This document shows, in pieces, positions 47,990-58,640 of a stretch of 64,000 nucleotides of DNA; the stretch's first letter is position 1, and every line of letters starts with the position of its first letter. Made by a program: the position numbers and the translations under genes. The notes under the pieces were generated by a model that worked only from the letters and a program-made list of their open reading frames with translations, did no database searches and was not told where the DNA came from. Origin of the DNA: Eonycteris spelaea (taxonomy: Eukaryota; Chordata; Mammalia; Chiroptera; Pteropodidae); NCBI GenBank assembly GCA_003508835.1, contig PUFA01000014.1, forward strand, positions 1,308,501 through 1,372,500. Reading direction: 5' to 3'.

Positions 47990-48420
47990 TTTTTAAGTTT
48001 ATATTTTATTGATATATGATGATATGATGATTATATGGAAAAGTTCAAGCATCTAAACTATGTAGAAGGGTGTATGAGGTATAAAGAGTGTACGAGTATA
48101 GGGGGTGTACGGGGTGTAGGGGGCCCCTATGGATTTAGCATCCTCCTTCCACTCATGACATCATGGCCACTGACTCTTAATTTTTTAATTTTATTGTCAG
48201 TTAGGGTTCACATTCAATACTGTAGTCGTTGCTTTTATATAATTTACACAGTGATCCCCGGAGAAGCCCAGTCCCCACCCGGCACCACACACAGTTGTTA
48301 CAAATAGCATTGACTTTATTCCCCTTGCTGGACTTCACAGCATTTTTTTCACATATATGTGGAATCTAAAAAACAGAATAAATGCCAGCAGCTCTTCTGT
48401 GCTCTCTAATTCGCTTTCTT
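47990..48420 (-). mobile_element. LINE-1 3' end relic with an inverted internal piece
   Basis: 48185-48345 reads as antisense L1 3' UTR (GGGTTCACATTCAATACTG ... ACAAATAGCATTGACTTTATT). It is followed at about 48350-48385 by ATATGTGGAATCTAAAAAAC, which is the sense orientation of a slightly more upstream part of the same L1 region. Opposite orientations in one relic fit L1 5' inversion. The A/T-rich 47990-48060 leader may be the tail. Confidence 0.55.
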
Positions 48421-51400
48421 GAACATTTAAATTCTGACATCAGACATCGAACGATCAATCCGTAAATATGTCCCCAGGCACTTCTGAGGATAACGATTCT
48501 TGCACATAACTCTAATACCATTGTCGCACCTGAAAAGACGAGCAATTACTACTCGCTATCACAAACCTGTAAGTGGTGTTTACATCAGCCCCCAACAGCC
48601 CACAGATTCTAAGCGGGTCTAGCGAGAACCTAAGGAAGGTCCAAAGGTGACCGGCGGTGGACACAGCACGTCTCTGGCTCTAGCTTTCTCCTGCCTCTAA
48701 CTTCTTCCTTCTTGTGTGTGGAAGGGACAGACTTGCTTTTCCTACAGAGCGCCACAGAGCGCTGTGCTCTGCGGTTTGCTGACTGCTGTCTGCTTGCCCC
48801 GTGCGTCGCAGTTAGATTTAGAGGCGCCGCTAGGAGGCTGACTTAGGAGCTGTGCAGACAGGCGAGGAGCCAGGGACCGGTGGAGGACGCGGTGGGCGCG
48901 CCAGGACAATACCGGAAAGTATGAAGCGCAGGTTTCGGGTTTCCCGGCCTTCTTACTCTCTGTGGCCGGGCTGTCCCGTACCACACTCGCTGGGGTCGGC
49001 GCTTCCCAGGCCAGGCCGGTGAGGGTGTCCCCACGCCAGCGGAGCTGACACCTCACGCGCGCAGAGAGCAAGAGCCAAGGGTCCGCTCTTGCGAAGATGC
49101 ACAGTGGCCAGCGCAGGCGGGGGCTGGGGAGCAGGCGGAGGCGGACGCGCGGGCAGTCCCGGAGGCCTGGGGGCCAGTAGCCAGAGGCCCACGGTCAGAT
49201 GGACCTCCTGGAGGGGGAGGGCAGGGCTCCACTCCGACGCGAGTGAGGAGGCGGCACTCACTCAAGCTCTCTCAGGCCAGGTGCGGGCGTGGCCTCCTGT
49301 CAGACCCGGCTTTTCCTGGGGGGCTGCGGGCGCCCTGTGCCACTCAGCCGATCACCTTAGCGGTTCCCCTGGGGCGCAGGGCTCGCCAACGTTCAGGGAG
49401 CGGTGGCCCTTCGGTCCCCATGGCAGAAGCTGAACGGGGGGGGGGGCGCGCGGGGTCGGCACCCCACTAGCCGGTGGGGGAAGACCCCGGCTTCGGATCT
49501 GCGGCGAGTAGAGGACAGGCACGTGCTTTGCACATGTTGAGCAGACGAACCCTAACTACGCCTGGGGGGGGGCGCTGACGTTCCAGGGACCTTGTCCTTG
49601 TCCTGGCGCAAGGTCAGGCCATCGTCGCCGCAGAGACGGCATGAACTGGAGGGGCATGGGGGGGGCGCCGCGTACCAGGTGCGGAGCCCGGATGAAGGGG
49701 TGCGGGGCTGGGCAACACGCGGGACAGGCAAGGAGGCCTGGGCTGAACGGAGAGGGTGGCGTGGGGGGCCCAGGAAGGGGGCCTGGGGCTGGGGGTGGGA
49801 AGGGGGGCGGGGGGTCCGGAGGCCCGGGGGGCGGAGCTGAGCAGCGGCCCTCGGTGTCCGCCTGGGCTGTGCGGAGTTCGGTTGCTCCTGTGGGAAATGG
49901 AGCCACTGGGAGGTTTTAACTGGGGCCGTGACAGGTAAGTCGCATGCTTTCGAGAGACCGTCTGGTGCCCGGCTGGGGGAGAGGGGGGTGACAGAGCCTG
50001 ATCTGCAGGGTTTGCTGGGCGTTGAAATTACTCAGGGCCGTGGGTGCAGAAGCGGGCACGCCGGCAGCCTGCAGTGCCCGCGGACGGCCAGCAGGTGGCA
50101 CTCCAGCACTTCGTTTGTGCCGTTTCTGGCGGGCGGGGCGGGTGGTATGTGCTTTGTGTTCGTTCATTTGCTGCTGCTATTTGGAGGTTTTGTTTTTCCT
50201 GTTAGATGGATTTTTGCGCCTGCCCCCTGCTTTTCCACCCTGTACCCAGCCAGGTTGCTTTCAACCTCTCTCAGAACACTTTCTTCTCCCCACCTGAGAT
50301 TAACCAGACAAGACCAGGCAGCAAAGGAAGCAAGCAAGAGCTCAGTTTCAGAAAGGACCGTGTGCTGGGGACAGCCAAGTGGCCTCGCTTTGCAGCTCTG
50401 TACTCGAGATCAGACCTCTGGGGCCCTGAAGGTGAGCAGTCCGGGCTGCGAAGCTAACTCTTATTGCAGTAAGAAGCGTGGCTCAAGCTCTCTCACTCTG
50501 TGTGGCCCAGCCTGGCCTCTGGGTTGGGATGCAATGGACTGGCTCATCGCCGGTTGGGAATCGGAAGGAAAATGTCAGAAGACGCCACGTTTTACCACCG
50601 CTGCTCCTAAACCACTGGCCGCCTGCGGGGTCTCAGGCCACGTGCTCCGCCTCTGGGCGGGGTTCCTTCTCTTTGAAGCGGGATTGTGCTTTTCTCCGGC
50701 ACCTTGTAAGGCCACTGTGAAGGTCAAAGGCAGAGCATGGGTATGAAAACACTTCTTGAACTGCAGAGATCTCTGTGGACGTAGCGTTAATAGTGGGTCA
50801 TTTAATTCTCGACCATCTGCAGAACTCTCGCCTCGCGGTGCTGGGCCAGGCACCTCGCCGGAAGCGGGGTGCGACGTGGCCCCAGAAATGAGCAAGGCGT
50901 GTGCTCCTCTCTCCAGCCGCTCGCATGGAGCCCCTCGACTTGACAGTGTTGGAGTCCACTGATTTATTCATTGTCCCCAGAACGTCGCTAGAACGGGATT
51001 GAGGTTCTATTTCCGGGAGGTATTCCACCCACTGCACGTGTAGACTTCCTTTTAAAGCTTTAAAAATAATGTGTTGATGAGTGGTGCCCACCTGGTCTCT
51101 AAAGAACGTTTCCTTTGCCTGGCTCGTCTGCTTGCTCAGCGAGCGCGGCCGTGACCCGCGCGGGAGCCCGCGGCGTGGGCGTCTCCCGCGCTCCGTACCT
51201 GACGCGAAAGGACGCTGAGCGCGTGGAGTCGCGCGGTCTCTAGGCTCTGGGAACAGCCGGACTTTCTTCTGAAAACACAGGCCGCGGCGCAGAGCACGTG
51301 GGTGCCGCTAACGTCTCCCCACTGCCGTCGTGGCGGAGGCGTTTCCTACCTTTGCGTTATCCACTCTTGGTCTTTAGGATCGCTCCCAATGTTGACAGAG

Positions 51401-51815
51401 GCATCGTATTTGCATGCAAAAGTTTACCAATTTTCTCACGTTTTATATATTTTTATTTTTTACCACTTTCCTAACGTTTCAGAATTCCTCTAAGATTCTT
51501 CTTCCCTCTTTCTTTCTACTTAAAAAAAAAGAGAGAAATATTTCTTATATCTGAACACCACCCAACCTCACATGCAAAAGCTGCCAAAATTTGCTGTCCT
51601 AACTTTTCTAGAATTAGAAGAAAATGTTTCATTTAAAAGGAGACAAATAACACTAAGTGCAGCGCCCTGATTATTTTTGCTACATCTGTAACTATTCACA
51701 CGTGTGCACTCCTACGTGCGCTAAGACTGTTAACCCTTGGTTCGTGGGTACACGGCCAGGAGAATATGGGAGAACGTGGGGAGTGTCTCACGCGTAAATA
51801 TTTATTTTCTAGTTT
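48421..51815. other. Low-copy flank, no gene recognised
   Basis: Includes a G-rich, CpG-poor stretch at about 49560-49830 and AT-rich sequence from 51420. No conserved exon, RNA gene or assigned repeat. Confidence 0.45.
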
Positions 51816-51819
51816 CTAT

Positions 51820-54810
51820 TTATTTTTCTAATTTTTTTTATCTTTCAATTACAGTTGACACACAATATTATATTAGTTTCAGGTGCACAGCATAGTGATT
51901 AGACATTTATACAACTTAAGAAGCGATGCCCACAATATCGAGTGCTCATCCGACGCCGTACGTAGTCATTACAACGTTATTGACTGTATTCCCTCTGCTG
52001 CACTTTGCATCCCCGAGACTAATTTGTAGCTACCAATTCGTACTTCTAATCCTTTCCCTTTTTCCACTCAACCCACCAAAGCCCTTCCCATCTGGCAACT
52101 CTCAAAATGGTCTCTGTGTCTCTGAGCTTGTTTCTGTTTTGTGTGTTCTGTTTTTGAGATTCCACGTCTAAGTAAAATCGTACGGTGTCTGTCTTCTCTG
52201 TCCGATTTATTTCATTTAGCGTGATGCCCTCTAGGTTGGTCCACGGTGTTGCTGATGGCGAGGTTTCATGACTTTTTTGGCTGAGTTATGTTCCGTTGTG
52301 TGTGTGCGCCATCTCTTCTGTGGCTACTCATCGATCGGCGGGCACGTAGGTTGCTCCCGTATCGCGGCTATTGTGAACAATGCCGTGATGAACACCAGGA
52401 TGCATGTGTCTTTTCAAATTAGTGTTTCGGTTTCTTCAGGTAAATCCCCAGAAGAGGGGTCGCCGGGCCTCTCTTTGCCATTTGTTCTAGCTTCCGTCGT
52501 AACGTCTGTTTCGTCAGGCGTAAGTGGTGCTACTCCAGCTTCGTGTTCCTTTCCGTTTTCATGAAGCACCTTTTCCTGTCCCTTTACTTTTAGCTGTGTG
52601 TGTCTTTCGATCTAAAGGGAGTCTCTGGAGGCAGCATGTTTAAGAGTCTTATATTCTCATCCATTCGGTAACCTTGTCTTTCGATTGGAGCGTTTAACAC
52701 ATTTACATTTAAAGTAATTATTGCAGATATGTAGTTATTGCTATTTTATTATTATATCTTCCCCTTCTTCTTAAAGAAGTCCCTCTGGCACGATGGTAAT
52801 GAACTCCTTTCGTTTTTTTCTTGTCTGGGAATCAATTTAAATGATAGCTCTGCTGGGTAGAGTAATCTTGGTTGTAGGTCCTGGCTTTTCATCACTTTGA
52901 ATATTTCAGGCAAATCCCTTCCGGCCTGCAAAGTTTCTTTTGAGAGATCATCTGCTAATCTTATGGGAGCTCCCTTGAGGTAATTGCTTTTCTCTTGCTG
53001 CTTTTAAGATTCTCTCTTTGTCTTTAACCTTCGGCATTTTAATTATGATGTCTTGGTGTGGGCCTCTTTGGATCCGTATTGTTTGGGACTCTCTGAACTT
53101 CTTGCAGTTGTCTGTCTGTTTCCTTCACCAGGTTAGCGAAGTTTTCCATCCTTATTTCTTCAAATAGCTTTTCAATTCCTTGGTCTTCCTCTTTCCCTTC
53201 TGTTACCCCTGTGATTTGAGCGTTGGCATGCTTGATGTTGTCCCAGTGGCTCCTTAAATTATCCTCATGTTTTGGATTCTTCGTTATCGTTGCTGTTCTG
53301 ATTGGGTGTTTTCTGCTACCTTGTCTTACAAATCGCTACTTTGATTCTCTGTTCCGTCGAATCTGTTCTTAATTCCCTCTAACGTAGTCTTCATTTCCAT
53401 TATCATCTTCTTCATTTCTGACTGTTCGATTTTGTTTTCTAGCCCTGTTTTTTATGTTTCCTATCTCTTCGTTGAAGTTCTCACCGAGATTGCTGGGCGT
53501 CCGTATAGCCAGTTTTTGAACTCCACACCTGGTAGGTTACGTGTCTCCTTGTTCAGTTCTTTCTCTAGCGCTTTGTTCTGGTCCTTCACTTGGCACGTGT
53601 CTCCCTGTCTCCCCGTTTTGGCCGCCTCCTGGTGTTTGTCTCTGTGTGGTAGGTAGGGCTGCTGTGGCTCCCGGGGGCCTGATGCAGGAGGCGTCCTGTG
53701 GGACCGGTGGCCCACTCTCCCTGGACGCCTGAGATGGCTGCGGCCGGTGTGTCCCTTGTGAGGGCTGTGCGTGTCCTCCTGGGTGGCCGTTTGCGTGTCG
53801 ATGGAAGGGACTGACCTTCGGGCTGGCCGTTGGGGAGAACTGGCCGTGACTCCAGTGGAGGAACTGAAGTCGTGCAGGCGCTGACCCCACAGAGCAGGAT
53901 CCACTTACGCTGGGCTCTGGTGCCCGCCCGGGCCGCCCGTGTGGTGTGTCGTTTGTGGAGGTGGTTGGGCGGGGCTCGGGAGGGGGAAGCTGGGTCTCAG
54001 GTGTGCTGTTTCTGGGGCCCTCGGTGGGGAGGACTTTGGTGCAGGCCAAGGTCATCTGCTGCGTGTGCCCTGCCTGAGGCACTTGATATGAACTACAAAG
54101 TGATCTGCACGTGGTTGCCACTCGTGCTGGGTTCAGAGGCACCTGGGAGAGGCCAGGCCTTGGACCCGGGCCGCCGGTGCTAGTGCTGGTTTAGCACTGC
54201 TTAGCAAGAGGCACAGGGCACGCCAAGTCCAGATGCTGCTTGTTTGGGGTTTGTAAACCCTTGAGAGATTTTAGGAAAGTCTGCAGCATGAGCCAGGTGG
54301 GGCTGTTAGTATGGTAAAGCTACTGGAAGAGTCTTGGGTGGGCCTGCAAGTTGGGTGGGGTCTCGGGAAATCACCAGGGAGGGCTGAATGGTGTTAGCTA
54401 GGTTGATGGAGACTAAGATACGGCAGCTGCCCATATCTGCAGCCTGGGAACGATGGCTTCTGCCAGCACTGCTGTCTGGGAGAGGGCCACCCCTCCATCC
54501 CTCTCCCTGAAACGAGGCGACTCAGTTCCTCCCCATGGGTCTCTGGCAACTCTCGAGCTGCTGCCCCAGCATTTGATCTCAGAGCACGTGAGTCTGTCAG
54601 CAAGTCAGCCCACGCGTGGGCCTTTAAGAGCATCCCACTCGGCTATAATCTGCCCTGGAGATTTTCGCGGCCAGAGGTTGTGGGATTTCTCTTTCCGGTA
54701 GTGGAGGCTTGGGCCGGGCCCACGCGCCTGGGGCTCCTCCCTCGTCAGGGGGAGCTCTGCAGCCGAGACACCCGTCCCGATGTTGACCTGCCACATGTAG
54801 GCGTCTCTCA
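51820..54810 (-). mobile_element. LINE-1, antisense, internally deleted with both ends present
   Basis: Read on the - strand from right to left: 5' UTR-like sequence (about 54810-53480), ORF1 region (53480-52780; the RNA-binding-domain signature GAPIRLADDLSK is at 52937-52973), the start of ORF2 (about 52740-52480, with frame-broken FRSKDTHS near 52610), then directly the last part of ORF2 (about 52470-52140) and the 3' UTR (52140-51838) ending in an A-rich tail. Most of ORF2, including reverse transcriptase, is missing at about 52470-52490. Stops and indels break both ORFs, so it is inactive. The type resembles laurasiatherian (bat/horse-like) L1 from memory. Confidence 0.85.
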
Positions 54811-55415
54811 CAATTTTATTTGGTTATTGTCACGAGAATAATACTGACTAGTTGTTTTGTCACCAAAAAGGATTTATTCAGGGAAAAGAAGGGGCTGCCG
54901 CCCAGTGCATGCAGACACGAGGAGCCGCTGGCACACTCTGGCCTGAGAGCCAAGCTGGATGGGTGTTTACCTACGGGAAAAGGAGGTGAATGGAGGGCAA
55001 GTTCGAACCACAGAGCTTCGCTGTCAACGCAACGCGAGAAGTCCCAGAGGCCCTCGCCCTCCCACGGGCCCTGCCGACCAGTGATGTGGGCTCAGAGTTC
55101 AGTTCGTCTTGATCGTCATCGTTTCTTCAGTCCCATCAGAATGATAACTGTTTTCTTGTTACTAATTTGAAGACTTCCGCTGCCCATGTGTCGGTGAGAT
55201 CCAATGAGCTTCATATATGTGTAACCGCGTCGCGTGTAGGCACCGCGCCACACCTCTCTGGGCCAGGGTGCTGAGAGTTGGCCGAGCCCCAGGTCACGGA
55301 TGGCTATGCCGTTCTCGCCGCGGGTCCCACGGGACTTTGCCCTGGAGGAGAGACCTCTCGACCCGTCTCAGAGGCGCTTAAATGGAAAGACTGTAAGTAC
55401 AAAGAATTTTACACT
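54811..55415. other. Low-copy sequence between two LINE-1 relics
   Basis: No feature recognised. Confidence 0.4.
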
Positions 55416-55419
55416 CTGG

Positions 55420-56710
55420 CTCATTCCTATTTTATTAATACGCTTGCTAACACGTATAAGACATCGAACATAATTGTTTTTAAGTGCGGTTGGCTCACGG
55501 TTTTCTTTTTCTTTTGCCTCTTGGTCGGGTTTGGTTTTTCTGCTTTGCCAGCTTTGCCAAAATGGTTTGGAAATTTTTCTTCCCCTTCTACCTCCTTCTT
55601 GTGATCAGAAACTTCAATGGTATTCAAGTAATCTCTCTCAAATTGGTAGAAATAGTCCGTTAAATGACGGGACTTGGCGCTCCTTTGGAGGAAGGCAGTG
55701 AATCTCTGAAGGTTTTATTTGTTCCATGTTAATTGGTCTATTTAGGATGTTTTCCTTCGACTGCGGTCAGTCTGGGTGACATGCCTTTAGTCCAGGCCCC
55801 TCCATTTATTTGCATACAGTTCAGCGAAGCTCACCCTAATTTATTTATTTATTTTAACCTCCCTCCTGTCTGTAGTCAGTTCTTCATTGTTATTACCTAT
55901 TATTACCGGTTCATGCTTTTTACTGCTGCTGTTGCTGTGTGATGTTTAAAAACCAACTCTTGAATTTATTAATTTGTTATGCTTTTTTCTGTTTCTAAGT
56001 AAATGATTTCTGCCTTTATTAGTCCTTTTGTTCTGCTTTTCTTAACTGTATTTTTCTTATTTTTAAAAATTCCTTGGGTTGAAGAATTAAACATGCATTT
56101 TCGTTATACTTGTAATGAGGATAAGTACCGATTGCAGAGAAATTTGAGTGTTTTCCTGTCACGTTTTGCGGATTCTGGTAACACAGGTGTTCACTGTTAC
56201 TGTGTTTAGTATTTTGTGCTTTCTATGCTGAGGTCTCGGTTTTCCCTTTGACCAAGTGTTGTTAAGTGGAGATTTTAAAACTTTTCTTACGAAAACTTTT
56301 ATAATCGGTTTTGCTTTCTAATTTTGTTTCTTAATTTCAGAGTTTTTCTAGTTAGGTCGTCGGTAGCCTTTCTACTCTTTGGTATTTAGTGAGGATTTCT
56401 TTACTCGTGGCCTAATGAAAGGCCTGTTACATGAACACTTGAGAACGTTTGCGTATCATCTGTTTCCATGAGAGAGAATTAGAAATATAGTAATTAAATT
56501 CATCTCATTGAAGTATGCTGTTTAAGTCTTCTGTACGGCGATGTGTTTTGTCTACTTTTATCTCTTACGTAATGAGCACAGTGAATTAATATTCTGCCAC
56601 TGATATGTTTCGATTTGTCCAAGTCTTTGCTTTTTGATTCATGAAGGTTGACTCTAAAGTCTTCGGAGCATACACACCTGAGGTTGGTTCTGGCTTAAAT
56701 GCAAATCCTG
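55420..56710 (-). mobile_element. Old LINE-1 ORF2 fragment, antisense
   Basis: AT-rich block whose phrases follow antisense L1 ORF2 (endonuclease-to-RT part) in order: AAAAACCAACTCTTGAATTT near 55948, GATTTCTGCCTTTATTAGTCC near 56005, CTTTGACCAAGTGTTG near 56247, GTGGCCTAATGAAAGGCCTG near 56407, and GTTTAAGTCTTCTGTACGGC near 56520. Strongly diverged and broken. Confidence 0.7.
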
Positions 56711-57488
56711 GCTCTATCGCCTCCTAAGAGTCTGGCCTTGGTCGAGGCGCTTCGTTTCGCCGAGCCGCCCCGGCCTGGCAATGGATCGTGATTCATACAT
56801 CGTGGAATCGTGACCGCGTCTAGGCGTCTCCTGACAGGGCCAGAGCATGTGACGCGCCGGGCGCGTGGGGGATGCCGGTGGAGCAGGTGGTCCCAGCCGT
56901 CGCTGTCACCGTCCTGCTAACCACGCTCTGTGAGCAGACGTCACGCTCGGCTTTCGCGACGGGGTTGTGCTCCGCGGTGTGCGTTTCCGATGGCTTCTCC
57001 ACCTCTGTGGAGGAGATTTGTGCAAACGCCCCTGTCCGTGTTCCTCACACCGATTTAACCGCCGCTGCCCTCACGCGGCTGCGGGTCCTGAAGCCGCCGT
57101 CGCCGTGAACCGTCGCCACTTGCGCTGCCGTCCCTGCTAACACGCCCGCGAGTCCACCTTTTCGGCTGCTCCTGCTCCTCCTGTGGCTCCGACACGGCTG
57201 CTTCTCCTGGCATTGGCGCCGCATCGAGTGCCCACTGCCGTCCTGGCCCGCGGGTCACGGCCCCTCACAGGCACGTTAGCGTGAGAGCTCGGGGCCGGAG
57301 CCGGACGGTCAAGGCGTGGCTCATTTGCCCTGCTTTCAGAGTCACCCGCTCGCTCTCTGACTGCGGCTCCTCCTTCGGCAGGTGAGGCTCTCGCAGCCCG
57401 CAAAGCGTCCTCACAGAGTGGCCGTGAGGCTCAAATGACAACGTTCGTGACAGGTCCGCAGAGACACCAGGGTTATTAAGGGCCTGGC

Positions 57489-57565
<77 letters not shown>

Positions 57566-58285
57566 GGAGAGAGGGAGAGAGAGGGAGAGAGGGAGAGAGA
57601 GGTGGTGATGAGTCTCAGTCCCCGCCCCTAGTCCCAGACCGAGCGCATTCGTGCGGAGAGACCACCAGGCCGGGCTTGACATCCCGGGGCCACATGGGTT
57701 CTGTGCAGCTCCCCGAGAGCGAGGTTAGGAAGTAGAGGCCGGAGTGGAAGGGACACTCTGCCCTTCAGAATGTCAAACCACAAATTTCAGTTGCGTCTGG
57801 TTATATCCGAGATAAAAGTGTGTCCACAGGCATGGCGACCTAGTCGGGGTTCTAAGGCTTATTGCCTCATAAGCGAGGCCAAGGAGATGGCTCAGCCCGG
57901 GTTTCCGGGAGAGCCGGGCCACACCCCAGAAGGGGACGTTCCTTGCCCGAAGGCGTCGCGTGTGGCGTCCATCAGGGTTGCCAGTGCTCGGGTCACGGAG
58001 AAGCCTGCCACTCCCCAGCGCAACGTGCGTTTTCACGGCCCGAGCTGCCAGATAGAGCGCCGCCGGTTATAAATAAAAGGTGCCGGTCCTGGCAGCGAGG
58101 GCCCGGGCGGGGAGCCGCGCCGTCTCAGAGCACTTAGTCACGTCTTCGAAGATATTTTTAACCGTTTAACTTGCGTAGGGCCCCAGGGTTAGGGCCCGGG
58201 TGGGCGGTGGGGGTGGGAAGCTGCATCCCTCAGCAAGGTGGACGCTCTCTGGCTCTGAGACACCTCTTTAATCATTCGACAGTTA
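56711..58285. other. CpG-rich stretch between LINE relics, no gene recognised
   Basis: 56870-57270 is notably CpG-rich (TCC/CGC-rich triplets around 57055-57150). A compound microsatellite lies at 57489-57602. 57770-58140 is unassigned. No exon supported. Confidence 0.4.
57489..57602. repeat. Compound (GT)n(GA)n microsatellite with GAGGGA interruptions
   Basis: About 16 GT units followed by about 80 bp of GA with regular GAGAGGGA insertions. Confidence 0.97.
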
Positions 58286-58289
58286 TTAA

Positions 58290-58640
58290 ATACTCTGCGT
58301 GTGCTTTCTGGGACTCCTGTTATTGAGACGTTTGATTTCCTGGATGAATCCTCTTAATCTCGTTCCTTCTCCCGTTTCCTATTTTCTACCTTTTGATATC
58401 GGTTTCCGGGATATTTTCTCAAGCTTAGTTTCTAGCCCTTTCATCGTGGTTTTAATTTTACGTTTTGAAGTGTAATTTATAAGCGCTCGATTCTGCCGCG
58501 TTTAACGGCGTGCTGTCCTCGTCCCCTCCACGCGCTGCCTCTCTGAAGACGTTGAACGCATCGTTCCTTCTGCTCACCGTGTTGCATTTTTTCCTCGTCC
58601 TTGAGTTTTGACTCGTCCTTCCTGTCGAGGGCCTCCCGCC
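58290..58640 (-). mobile_element. Old LINE-1 5'-region fragment, antisense
   Basis: The series TTTCTGGGACTCCTGTTATTG, TGATTTCCTGGATGAATCCTC, CCGGGATATTTTCTCAAGC and CTCTGAAGACGTTGAACGC follows a phrase order I associate with antisense 5' (ORF1-proximal) parts of old L1. Family not assigned. Confidence 0.5.
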
